Positions 12,290 to 22,609 of a DNA stretch of 64,000 bases are shown here, one piece after another. The stretch is from Hippophae tibetana (taxonomy: Eukaryota; Streptophyta; Magnoliopsida; Rosales; Elaeagnaceae), in the NCBI GenBank assembly GCA_037013495.1, contig CM072802.1:61089275-61153274 (forward strand), in the 5' to 3' direction. The notes under the pieces are model-generated. The model searched no databases. It was not told where the DNA came from and was given only the letters and a program-made list of their open reading frames with translations. The translations under genes were made by a program, and so were the position numbers. The stretch's first letter is position 1; every line of letters starts with the position of its first letter.

Positions 12290-12774
12290 AAAGAATGACA
12301 TTACATTCTTCAGAAAGCTTCACTATTTTAAACTCCTCCAACTTTCACTTTTTGAAAATGATGTCTCTTAGGAATTTGACATAATTTGGCATTTGTTCCA
12401 AGGCATCTACAAAAGAAATATTTATGTTAATTTTTTTAAAAATATCTAAAAACTTAGAAATTTTTTTATGTAATTTTTGTTTTTGAAAGCATTGAAGATA
12501 AGGAAGTGAAGTAGAGAGAATATGAGGATTGTGAAGAAATGACAGTGATGAAGGCATGTTAGTCTCTCTTAGTGTATCATCAACAATCTCCTCTTCTTCT
12601 ACTTTATTATTGCTTTGGCCAATGTTTGAAGCTGTAGGGATGGACTCAGTTTCCATTGATGGTGACCTCTCAATTTATCTTTCATTCCTAAGTGTAATAG
12701 CATTGCATTGTTCCTTTGGGTTCACTTCTATATTTCTAGGAACAGTTTCTCTTTGTTAGGCACTCATAGTTGTG
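12290..12774 (-). pseudogene. Gag C-terminal part (old Athila-like element)
   Basis: The 103-codon frame at 12345-12656 has an acidic linker (VEEEEIVDD) and ends with KFLDIFKKININ and a LEQMPNYVKFLRDI segment, which in Athila-type polyproteins sits directly before protease. Upstream, at 12660-12774, a frame with PRN..VNPKEQ.NAITLR resembles the end of the nucleocapsid. The sequence is cut at 12774 by element A and continues at 27431. Confidence 0.65.
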
Positions 12775-12779
12775 TCTAG
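12775..12779. repeat. Target-site duplication, left copy (TCTAG)
   Basis: TCTAG sits immediately before the first LTR base (12780) and again immediately after the last LTR base (27426-27430). Five bases is the expected duplication for an LTR retrotransposon, so both outer boundaries of element A are fixed. Confidence 0.9.
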
Positions 12780-12850
12780 TGATGAGTGCTCAAAAAGCAC
12801 TAAAATACACATGATTTTATGCACATTAATTGATTAAAAATATATATATT

Positions 12851-12914
12851 TATATGTTTTATCATATATTTATATGTTTTATCATATATTTATATGTTTT
12901 ATCATATATTTATA
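12851..12914. repeat. 20-bp tandem repeat in the 5' LTR
   Basis: TATATGTTTTATCATATATT is repeated three times in a row with a partial fourth. The 3' LTR has only one copy (about 25541), so the repeat number changed after insertion or marks the deletion edge there. Confidence 0.85.
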
Positions 12915-13104
12915 TAAATTTGTCTTTTTTGGAATCACGGGTATTTTTATTGTTTTCAGGTATTTTGGCTTAAAAAAGCAACTTAAAGACTCAAAGAGGA
13001 ATACTTGAAGCAATACATCACAAATATATTAATAAATAAATGGGGAAAGGTCAACAAACATGGAAAAATTGTACAAAATGGGTCAAAAAGGTCAAAAAGG
13101 AGAA

Positions 13105-13265
13105 AATAGCGCCCAACTGCCCAGCCGCGCGCCCCAGCGCCCACGCCCGCGCGCGCCCGCATGCCCCAGCGCCCCATCCCGCGTGCGCCAGCCTGCCCAT
13201 CCGTGCGCGCCCCAGCGCGCGACTACTGTTCACGCGCAGCGATAGCCCCCCAGTAGGCCACGACG
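13105..13265. other. GC-rich box of the LTR promoter region
   Basis: About 160 bases dominated by C and G with many CpG and GCGC steps, inside an LTR that is otherwise AT-rich. It lies 130-300 bases upstream of the TATA box. Long frames on both strands here are a by-product of composition. The homologous boxes at 25745-25910 and 50640-50770 differ by many indels although the sequences around them align almost perfectly. Confidence 0.75.
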
Positions 13266-13400
13266 CCTTTTCGCCCCATTTTTCACGTGCAGCCGCCCCC
13301 ATGATGTCATGATGACGTCATTAATGACCTCACCATTTGCACTACGTATTTTCACCATTTTTTATCATTTTTTCACTTACTTTTTCTCTCCATTTTCACC

Positions 13401-13407
13401 TATAAAT
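13401..13407 (+). promoter_or_regulatory. LTR TATA box
   Basis: CCTATAAATACC, followed by a C/T-rich stretch with repeated TTTCTTAGTTTT units. It is conserved at 26025 in the 3' LTR and, inverted, near 50562 in the minus-strand LTR. The transcription start would be about 30 bases downstream; that is inferred. Confidence 0.7.
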
Positions 13408-14769
13408 ACCGCCCTTCCCTTCACTTCAAAACACACTTCTCTCTTCTTTCTTTCTCTCATTTCTTAGTTTTTAAGTTTTTCTTAGTTTTCAAGCTTTTCT
13501 TAGTTTTTCTCTTAGTTTTAGAGTTCTTCTCTTTTTGAGAGGAACTTGTAATGCTTTTGTAATAATTTAGCTTTTTGATTCAATAAATGGGAGTGCAAAT
13601 TCCGCTTGGAGGTTTTCCAGCAACGGGAATACCATCGAAGTTCTGTAAGGATTTTATTTTCTTTACAGTTATTTTTTATGCTTTATTCTTACATGTTATA
13701 TTTAATTTGTCTGTGATTAAATTTAACTATGCTGGCTGTTTATAAACATGATATAATAATAACGTTGTTGTGCTTGCGAAATATTAAATAGGTGAAAATT
13801 TCTAAAATGAATTGATTTTATTTTTATTCAAGATTTTATATTAAGAATGTTAGAGAGAAATATATTATTTTTCATTACAAACTTAAATCTGAAAATTAGA
13901 TTTTAAGGTTTAGTTATCCAGTCTAATTTAGAGTAGTGCTCTTTTATTTGTTGGTACAATCGCCCGGTAGTTAGAGTGAAACTCTATTTCAAAAGTTTTT
14001 ATAAGAATTATTATGTGAAAATGTATTGACAACATGTTTTCAATAGTGGTTTTAAAACTTGAAAGTTAGTACTCGGATAATTAAATTCTTATGTTTAATT
14101 TGGACACCTTGAATAAAGTTTAAAGTGTCTAACCCCACCAAAGGTGGCATTTAAATGGTTCATTTTCAATCTGTTAGAAAAAGGAATTAATTTAATTAAG
14201 CATATTAGTTATCAACCTCACCCATAGGTGTTAATTGATTTGTTTAGTTAACAAAGAATATCTAACCCCACCAAAGGTGGTATTTATATAAAAAAGAGAG
14301 AATCAATAAAATATCAATTTATATCTTTAATAACTTAGATAATATGAGCAAGCATAATTAATTTAGTTATTATATCCATAAATACTCCACTAATATAAAT
14401 GATAAAATTTGCATAAATATTTATTGAATGCTATGTTTATTTTTTAGATAAATATTTATTAAATTTGTATCCATGTTTATTTTTATGTTATTAGATTATA
14501 TTTATTAATCTGTATATATGTTTATTTTTATGTTATTAGATTAGGAACACAAAAACCAAACTATCGTGACAGGATGTTTAGGATTTAATTTCGTTTTTAA
14601 AAGTTTGAATAATAAATTAAAAACCACATACATTCTTTCCTTAGATCGACCTTGGGAGTATACTTATCATTTTCTTCGAAATGATTCGTGCACTTGCGAG
14701 AGTTTTATAAATATTAAAACCAAAGTATTGGCAAGAATCGGCGATGCCGGTTTTCGCTCATCAAGTTTT

Positions 14770-14787
14770 TGGCGCCGTTGCCGGGGA
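14770..14787 (+). promoter_or_regulatory. Primer binding site, tRNA-Asp
   Basis: TGGCGCCGTTGCCGGGGA lies seven bases after the 5' LTR and is complementary to the 3' end of plant tRNA-Asp (…CCCCGGCAACGGCGCCA). This site is characteristic of Athila-type elements. Decayed versions occur at 28789-28806 (minus) and 47936-47953. Confidence 0.9.
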
Positions 14788-15732
14788 AGGAATAGCGTTT
14801 TTTAAATTATTTATCAAAATTTTAAAAACATTTTTGTGCTGTAAATAATTGTGATTTTTTTTAATAATAAAAAAAATAATAATCAAATTTCAAAATTAAT
14901 AAGAAATAAAAAAAAACAAAAAAAAAACAAAAAAACAAAAAAACAAAAAAATTAAAAAAAATAATAAAATAAAATAATTTTTTTTAATAGTTAAAATAAT
15001 TTAGAAATTTGAAATTTGAATAAAAAAATTTACCGTTCATGAATAGTAAAAAAAAAATTTTAAATTTCAAAAATTTTAAGTTAATAAGAAATAATACAGC
15101 GTGAATAGTAAAATAAAATTACCGTTCATGAATAGTAAAAAAAATTTAAATTTCAAAAATTTTAAGTTAATAAGAAATAATATAGCGTGAATAGTAAAAT
15201 AAAATGACCGTTCATTAATAGTAAAAAAATTTAAATTTCAAAAATTTTAAGTTAATAAGAAATAATATAGCGTGAATAGTAAAATAAAATTACCGTTCAA
15301 AAAAAAATTACTTGAATTTATACCTAATTAACTAAATAGCATGAAAAGTAAAAATCTAAGGGAGTTCTGTCTAGGAGACTAGTTCTTGGAAGCCTTTGTG
15401 GCACTAGTTTTTCCTGGGAACGTTGTTCTGGCTAGGAGAATGGTTTTTAAGAAACCGTTTGCACTACCATTCTTTCTTGGGAGCACTCTTGGTTAATACT
15501 GATTATGTTATTTAAAAAAATAAATAAATAAATAAATTTTTTTTAGGGTTTAACTAGTTTTGTTTAGTGTTTTGTATTAAATACCATGTAAATTTTCTCT
15601 AAATTTTTTATTTTGTTGACAGGAGTTTTAAATTTACGTTTACAATAGTTTATACGTGGTAGGAGATCCTTAGGAAACCCCCTTACACCATATGTAAATA
15701 ATATTCATAAATTTAAACAAGTGTCAACAAAA
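14788..15732 (+). other. Untranslated leader of element A with tandem repeats
   Basis: A-rich low-complexity sequence, then three tandem copies of an 85-89-base unit starting at 15031, 15120 and 15205 with a partial fourth at 15291; each carries ACCGTTCATGAATAG. After that come the twin stem-loops (15371-15480) and an AT-rich stretch to the gag start. No coding potential. Confidence 0.75.
15371..15480 (+). other. Twin stem-loops in the Athila leader
   Basis: Two tandem, related hairpins. The first pairs 15376-15383 (AGACTAGT) with 15403-15410; the second pairs 15437-15444 (AGAATGGT) with 15466-15473 (ACCATTCT). Loops are about 19-21 bases and share CCNTTTG. The block reappears at 48914-49022 in element B, where the first stem is a perfect 8-bp match, although the leader around it is not alignable. 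A role in RNA packaging or dimerisation is inferred from position and conservation only. Confidence 0.5.
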
Positions 15733-16492
15733 ATGGATTCCACCCATCAACCTGTTTTTGAGCCAAACATAGAACCAAGTCTTAATCCTTTACTAGAACC
15801 GAAAGAAATGGAAGAAAACCAACATGTTAGGGAAACCACTATGAAGGAGTTTGCAAGACCGGTGATTGGCACGGCAACTGCCGCTATCCAGTTGGGTGAG
15901 GCTGCTCGGAATTATGACCTAAAAAATATTCATTTTTCTATGCTTCCTTCCTTTTATGGGCTACCTAATGAGGATTCTCTTTCCTTTATGAGAGATTTCT
16001 ATGCTACGGTCCAAACATTCCCCCTCAGTATCCTAAACGAGGATCAACTTAGAATGAGATGTTTCCCCTACACCTTAAAGGATAAGACCAAAGCTTGGTT
16101 GATGTCACTTCCCCCAGGTTCTCTAATGACATGGGGGAACATTTACAATAAATTCATGGGAAAATTCTATTCCCACCAAAAAACATCAGAATTGAGAGGA
16201 AAGATTGCTACTTTCTTTCAGATGGAAGGAGAACCATTCCATGAAGCTTGGGATAGGTTCAAAATGTTTCTCACTCAATGTCCCCATCATAGCTTTCCCC
16301 TGCAGTTGCAGAACCAATTCTTTTACGATGGACTTACACAACAATGTCAGTTCATTGTCGACAACGCTGCAGGAGGAGCAATAGGAGAAAAGGCTGCCTC
16401 AGAGACGTATAACCTCTTTGAGATGTTGGGTGCTAATTCCCAACAGAAAAGCTCCCGAGTGAGAAAAGCTGGAGTTCATGAAATCGACTCCA
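15733..16492 (+). pseudogene. Gag (Athila-like), truncated by CACTA insertion
   Basis: An open frame of about 253 codons from ATG at 15733; the GTG-started extension at 15721 is not needed. It reads a variable N-terminus, then the retrotransposon gag core: NIHFSMLPSFYGLPNED, FMRDFYATVQTF, LRMRCFPYTLKDKTKAWL, MTWGNIYNKFMGKFYSHQKT, FHEAWDRFKMFLTQCPHH and FYDGLTQQCQ. Gag forms the particle that packages element RNA. The frame is free of stops, so the copy was intact until the CACTA element entered after codon ~253 at 16492; the nucleocapsid zinc knuckle and everything down to mid RNase H are missing. The last few codons of the open frame (after 16492) are transposon. Confidence 0.88.
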
Positions 16493-16516
16493 CACTACTA
16501 CAAAAAGGGGTATAAA

Positions 16517-16700
16517 AGTCGGTTCTCTGAACCGACTTTAAATTCAGAGACTTAAATTGTAAAGTCGGTTCACGGCATGAACCGACTTTACGTGTAGAGT
16601 CGGTTCATGCCGTGAACCGACTCTATGTGTAGCGTCGGTTCATGCCGTGAACCGACTCTACCTGTAAAGTCGGTTCACGGCATGAACCGACTCTACATTT
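16517..16700. repeat. CACTA subterminal repeats, ACCGACT family
   Basis: About nine copies of GTCGGTTC or its complement GAACCGAC, arranged as palindromes (GTCGGTTCACGGCATGAACCGAC types) separated by ~12-base spacers TTTACGTGTAGA, CTATGTGTAGC and CTACCTGTAAA. Such arrays are the expected docking sites for the element's TNPA-like protein. The sequence family differs from the GGCCATAG arrays of the elements at 1-1485 and 2547-6970. Confidence 0.8.
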
Positions 16701-17145
16701 TATTTGTTTTGATTTTTAATTTTATTTTTCGTATAACAGTATATATAAATAAGATAAAAACACTAAAATATAAATAATAATAATACTGAATAATTAACAA
16801 TATAAATATATTTAATGACTTAATAATTAAATTTATTACAAAATCAAATAATGCATATAAATAACTTCAATTACAAATAAAATAATGTCGTCAAATTGTG
16901 CCATCGAGTAAGCTTGGTTGGCTTAGAATCTTGATTGGCCTTCACAAGCATTATGGGAAAAAAAAAGCTGATCCATATAACAAATATTCTCCTACATACA
17001 TGAGCACGTAAAACATACATCAAAAAAGTAGTCTAAACTTCAGACGTACGAATGAAGAAATTAAATCATTATTGAGATTAGCACGTACAACGACATTCAA
17101 TGAACTCATATTAGAATTATTAATCATTTGTCTATATATGAAGTT

Positions 17146-17393
17146 ATCTGGAATCTCTACTACTATTTTTTAATGCTATATATAATGAACTCTAAATATG
17201 AAATCAATTGCATGTAACCTCGATTTCCTGGCTAAGCTTGTGTGAGTTTTGGTGCCCTTAAACATATGGAACACGTTCATATGCACCAAAACTCATACAA
17301 ACCAAGAAACAAATTGGACCGACATACGTACACCTGATTTGTACATTTAGAACTCATTATATATCATTAAAAATACTAGCAGAGATTCCAGAT
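17146..17393. ncRNA. Long foldback, candidate small-RNA precursor, in the CACTA element
   Basis: An inverted repeat of about 110-base arms around a ~27-base loop. Perfect segments: 17146-17158 (ATCTGGAATCTCT) with 17381-17393; 17243-17255 (TGAGTTTTGGTGC) with 17283-17295; in between, 17178-17197 pairs with 17345-17364 with two mismatches. Pairing weakens over 17205-17235 and continues loosely outside to about 17136/17404. It lies between the Ulp1 gene end and the left terminus and has no clean target duplication of its own, so it does not look like a separate MITE. CACTA-borne microRNA genes are known (rice miR820); whether this hairpin is processed cannot be told from sequence. Confidence 0.45.
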
Positions 17394-17534
17394 AAATTCA
17401 TATTTATAAACAATGCATTCCCCTAAATACATGAGCATATATATGATTAATCATCATCAACCAAGTGATTTCAGACACAAGAATAGATATAGAAGGCCAA
17501 ATCATTAAAAAATTTACTGTTATGTTGTCATATG

Positions 17535-20500
17535 CTATTCAAGATCATCAGAATCTTCTTCTGATTCTTCTTGCGATGATATAATTTGAACCATGTGTTC
17601 TGCTCATTCCTCTCGTAAATCATCAAAAATTTGCTGGTCGTAACACGTCTTGTTCCAACCAAAGAACTACATGTATTCAAAATCAAAATAAGAATATGAT
17701 TTCATTTATTTACAAAAACAAACTCAAATATGTTAAAACTTGTATGTATATGGGTAAAATATATTACCACATCATCAATTGGAATTTTGATATTTGTGAT
17801 GATTTCACTCATAAACTTCATGACATAATAACCACACATGACTCCATTATTTTGTTGTGGAACCTACAAAAAAAAGTGCATGTATACATGAATTTTCATA
17901 TTCGAACATCCTTATTATTTAATTGTAAAATTAATAAAATTATTAATATTGAATTGTACATACCATAACTTTTGTCCATATAAGCTTATGAGATTTTTTA
18001 AGGACAATGCCCCTAGACTTGTTCCACAACTTCCATGCCCTGTCAAGATATAAAACGATTAGTTTTTATTAAATATTACAAAAAAATAATAGAAAAAACT
18101 AATATGTAACTAAATATAACTCTTACATTTCAACAACTGCTTTTGTATCTTTACTCAGTTCTATGGAAGCTGAGTCACAGTACCAAGCATGATTATTGAA
18201 CATATCAATGATTACCAACATCCAATGATCTTGGCCTTGTTCAAACCTTAATGGCCAAGGGATTATCAACTTTTGATTTCTGCTAAGCGTTAATGCTCTA
18301 TGACATAATTGTTTAGCTCTGATGCTAACATGCTTCTCTTGATATTGATTAACATATGAAGAATCATAGAACATTGCTAAATGTGATGAGTGATTATGTT
18401 GAAGTCGATAATAGCAAGCCCTATATATGTATATATATAATTAGATAATATAAATATAATTATATATGTTCTGCATAAATAAAAGAAAACTAACTAGATT
18501 GAGGACTCACCTTGTCCACACTTGAATTATACTTAAATCGATCATTTGATATTCAAATATTTGAAACAAGTACTCGATCGATATATAAGTTTGGCCGATG
18601 TCTACACCAGAAATTTCAATAGGAAATGGCACAGTCCATCCATCATTTATGCTAGATGCCCTCCCAACAATAGTCATCAAACTGCCAAGATTTCTTCTGA
18701 ACTGTAACGCATAAGTATGACTATACTTTTTCCAAGGCTTCTTCTTGAATGACTTGGTGCACGATGATTGGCCACTAGTCATAGATTTAGCACGAGATAC
18801 TTGCTTGGTATCTCTTAAATGTGCCGCATTTAAGAGTTCTGGTATAATAGACTACCAAAAAAGTATCATATATGTATTTTTAGTAACAATATAAGATCAC
18901 ATTAAATAATAGTAGTAAACAAGTGTTATTTTTTAAGTTAAAAAATAGTACCATGTCAAAATTTAGAACAACTTGAATCGACGGCCAAGCCACATACTGT
19001 CCAACCGCCTCTTGGACTGTGGTAGCATCAGAAGGCACAGGTAGTGAACAATCATGAAACAATGATTGATCAATTACTATTCGCCAATGATTAGGCAAAT
19101 ATTGATTATGAATCATCCGATCATCGCTCAATTGTTGTACCGTTCCAATAGCAACATAGTCCGTTGACGAAGGATGTTTCAACAAACATTTCATATTCTG
19201 TAAAAAATTTAAGTGTTATATATAAAAAATAAAACATATAATAAGAATTTAAAAATTAAAATCTTACCACATATGATTCATCAAATAGAGGAGGACTCTC
19301 ATGTGGGGTAGCTATTGGATGTACATTCTCACCAATATGTTCATCTTGGCTTGATTTATGGTAAGAATGTGCAGATTGCATTGGAGAAAATGAACCACTA
19401 CTTGATTGCATGTGCATTCCTGACATATAATGAGGACCAATAGGATGGCTATATCCCATACTGGATGTAGTTTGAGCACAATGAGATTGTGTGGATGGCA
19501 TGCCTGGCATGGATTGTGGCATGCCTGGAATGGAAGGTGGTATGCCTGGCATGGATGGTTGCATGCTTGGCCAATATGGCATGCCCTGGTTGTAGCATGA
19601 TGCCATGGCTGACAATTGTTGTGATTGATGTTCTTTTAGAGTGGCAATCTCACTCATCACGGAGGCCTTAAAGGAGTTGAATTCTTCTTCAATTTTAGTG
19701 TATTTCTCCTTACTTACCGTCTGAGGCTTATGTTTTGGAATTTTAAAATACTCCAAAGCACCATCATATTGGCTACCTCCCCTAACACGACCAGGATGAT
19801 CGCGTCCGATTGCATGATATAAAGCATCTCTCCCAAGCTCTTCGATTATTTCACCCCTGTATAGTTTTTCTTGAACAGCTCTCTACAAATAATAAAGCAC
19901 ACAAACATATCATTCATTATTACATCAATTATTAAGTATCAGTCAGACTTTTTATCAAACGAAATTACTAACCAACTTATTTAATTGTTTTTCTCCTCAT
20001 TGACTCATCGGTCTTGCATTCTTCGTTTTGGGAGTCTTTGTTTCTATGTACAATTCCATTCGGGTAACAGGTCTACCCAATTCAGCTTCCTACATAAATT
20101 AGGAAAATTTTATTAACAATGACATGAAATTAAATTGAGAAAAATTAATATAAAAATATTTATAATATTAAGACAAATTAATAATACCATTCGAAATCTA
20201 ACTTCAGGATTTGAAGACCTCCCAGTACGGTTAGGAAGAATGTTATGCATTTGGACATTCTGGTGATCTTCTCTAATAATTTGAAATTCTTCTGAACGTC
20301 TATAATCCACAAAGTCTTTCCAAACTTGAGGTGTAATCCAGAGGTGTCCTTCAGGGATTTTGTATATCACATTCTCATCAAGTGTTTCCAAATATGGAAA
20401 CACATAATTTTTCGCCAATCTAGAAGTCTTGTATTCCTTCCACGCCTTATTTGCAATCTTATAACACTTGCCCTGCCAATTGTCATCGACTTTGTAACGA

Positions 20501-20843
20501 TTCTGTAAAAACACAGTACAAAAGATTAGATACAATCAATATATATAATATATATATTGATTATAAAATATAAGAGACTTACATAAATGGTTATCCATAT
20601 TTTAAACTTTTCTGCATCGGCAACCTCAAACCAATGATTTATATTGATTGGTATACTGGACTTTGCCAGTCGACCAATAGAAGATTTCAATTGTTGACCA
20701 TTTTCCCCTAGTGGATTACCAGTAGCATCAAATTTAACGGGTATTCTATCATCTGGGTTAAGTGGAGCATCAGGTATATTCGCCCAACCCCTTCTTTTCA
20801 AATACCCCAATGGATCATTTGGATCTACAAGCTGAATATCCAT
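17535..20843 (-). pseudogene. CACTA second gene: Transposase_24-like protein with C-terminal Ulp1-like protease
   Basis: Exons by reading frame: 20843-20580, 20505-20190, 20092-19979, 19882-19267, 19198-18953, 18850-18511, 18420-18127, 18040-17963, 17862-17767 and a last one ending at 17535. The N-terminal part (WANIPDAPLNPDD; WKEYKTSRLAKNYV; HLWITPQVWKDFVDYRRSEEF) resembles the plant En/Spm Transposase_24 family. A middle exon has a Met/Pro-rich repeat (MPGMP type). The C-terminal exons carry the Ulp1 cysteine-protease triad region: DHWMLVIID (His), WYCDSAS (Asp) and QQNNGVMCGYYVMKFM (Gln and Cys). Ulp1-type domains are known in several plant CACTA and MULE groups. Two in-frame TGA codons, near 20012 and 17610, mean this copy is probably not fully functional. 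Confidence 0.75.
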
Positions 20844-20943
20844 GAAATATCTACAAAAAGTGGAGAAATATAAATTAATTGACAATTTTAGGAACACACA
20901 TATATACAAGAGTTATTACAACAATATAGAACATACATTATGT

Positions 20944-22605
20944 TTAATTAGGTTGTTGATCGTATACATATATTCCTTCACAATCACTACGAGTCCATGT
21001 CGAAGAATCATCATCATCAATTAGATCATCACGTACATTAGGAAATTTATTTGAGAAATTACTAATATTGGTTAATGTATCAAGCATAGAGTCATCATCT
21101 TCTACAACATCACAATGGTAAAACTCTTTTTGTGGAGGCGTTAACACAACAGACCATATTGGATCAATTTGATCGCTCACGTAAAATACTTGCTTTGCAT
21201 GAAGTGCTAATGTGAAAGGATCATCTGTGTGACTTATCCTGGATAAATTTACAAGAGTAAATCCAAAATCATCTATTTTATATCCAACATTGATAACATC
21301 TTCGACCCAATCACACAAGAATACTGTCTCATGGAAGACCTCATAATCCAATTCCCAAATCTCTTGTATTATACCATAATATGTTCTATCAGAAAGGACA
21401 GGATTAGCATCTTTTGAACTGGCAAATTGCATAGTTTGTGCAACCATCTTCACCCCACTATTTTGATTTACTCGGACTTTGTCCCTAGCTTGAGTCGTAA
21501 ACCTCGATCCATTTATTGTGAAACTATGAAATGATTTGACATCGAATTTTGGGCCATGTGCAAGCCATTGTAAACTTTCTGATATTTTATGATTGGGTTT
21601 CTTGAGTTCACCTCGAATCTATGTATACAAAAACACGAAATGTGTTTAGAGCAAAGTTTTAAAACATTGAATATATATAGGAAGATACATACATGATTTT
21701 TTGTTTGTGACACTTACGTGGTTGCGAAACCAATTAATAAGCTCTCGCTTATGTTCATCATACAACCATTTTTCTCCTCCTTTTTTTTTATAACGAGGAT
21801 CGATCTTCAATAAGTTTAAATGCATCCTGTAACGTTATTAAATATATATTAAGTTATATATCATCATTAATAGTTAAATAAAATATGAAACAATGAACAT
21901 CACTTACTCTATGTACGGTTGTGCCTCGTTATTATTTACCAAAATGATTCGGTGTGCTTTTTCCCATCGAGTGCGATCAATAAATAATTTCTTACTTCCA
22001 CCAAGCATAGGGTTACCTACTTGGATCATGTGACGTTCTAAGAATAACTTGTGCGTAGGATTCCCAATTTCAGTGCAACCACTAAAGTATTTAGAAAAAA
22101 CTCAATGGCCTCTTCAGCAATGTAGCATTCCACCATGCATCCTTCAGGTCTATATCTATTATTTACATATCCTTTAAGGACTTGCATACATCTCTCAAAA
22201 GGATACATCCACCTTAAGTAAGTAGGACCACATAATTGAACCTCTCGAACTAAATGAACACATAAGTGAATCATTATATCGAAGAAAGAAGGAGGAAAAT
22301 ATTTTTCAATTAGACACAAAGTTTCTACAATTTCTTTCTGTAAAGAATTTAACTCGCCAATTGATATAGATTTCTTGCATATGGTATTGAAGAATGAACA
22401 AAGCCGAATTATTGATATTCGAACATGTTTTGGAAGAATTGATCTAATAGCAACTGGTAATAACTGTTGCATTAAGATATGACAGTCATGTGATTTCAAT
22501 CCATACAGTCTCTTATCGGTGATAGACACAAAATTTCTTAAGTTGGATGAGTAACCATCAGGAACTTTCACACCTTCCAAACATTTACAAATTTCGGTCT
22601 TATTT
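20944..22605 (-). pseudogene. TNP2-type CACTA transposase, C-terminal half
   Basis: First piece 22605-21902: the DUF4218 region with [55 protein letters not shown] and RPEGCMVECYIAEEAIEF. A one-base loss in the A-run (plus strand) at 22094-22100 shifts the frame. After an intron (GTAAGT donor, TTACAG acceptor) comes 21829-21719, another intron, then 21619-20944: the DUF4216 region (YYGIIQEIWELDY, FLCDWVEDVINVGYKIDDFGFTLVNLSRI, HAKQVFYVSDQID). The N-terminal transposase domain with the catalytic residues is absent because the sequence joins element A at about 22605. TNP2 proteins cut CACTA ends. Confidence 0.85.
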
Positions 22606-22609
22606 AGTA

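Larger units (their letters stand above)
12780..14763 (+). repeat. 5' LTR of element A
   Basis: A 1984-base LTR with 5' TGATGAG and 3' CTCATCA ends that mirror one another. It includes a 20-bp tandem repeat (12851-12914), a GC-rich box (13105-13265), a TATA box (13401) with a C/T-rich start region (13410-13520), and several ACCCCACCAAAGGTGG-type inverted motifs near 14130, 14220 and 14265. Pairs with 25541-27425; related copies occur at 32480-33049, 47730-47929, 49283-51052 and 51905-52661. Confidence 0.92.
16493..22605 (-). mobile_element. CACTA element, right end deleted
   Basis: The terminus CACTACTACAAAAAGG starts at 16493 in the gag gene and is followed by subterminal repeats. Genes run on the minus strand: TNP2-type transposase (22605 down to 20944), then a second multi-exon gene with a C-terminal Ulp1-like domain (20843 down to 17535). 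No matching right terminus exists: at about 22602-22612 the transposase sequence joins directly to RNase H of element A. The 5' (N-terminal, catalytic) half of TNP2 and the right terminus are therefore missing, and the element cannot move by itself. Left target-duplication candidate is CCA. Confidence 0.88.

Noticed and set aside
13040..13312. Overlapping long frames on both strands in the GC-rich LTR box (also 25634-25935 and 50540-50887)
   Set aside because: They arise because GC-rich sequence has few stop codons, occur on both strands at once, and lie in LTR promoter sequence that is full of indels between copies.
14566..14805. Repeated small frame starting MTGCLGFNFVF (also 27228-27485 and 49195-49479)
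   Set aside because: It is part of the Athila LTR, present once per LTR copy, and extends past the LTR edge into the primer site or flank; no sign of translation.
17146..17393. The foldback as an independent MITE
   Set aside because: No flanking target duplication or terminal motif could be found, and pairing fades gradually outside the arms.
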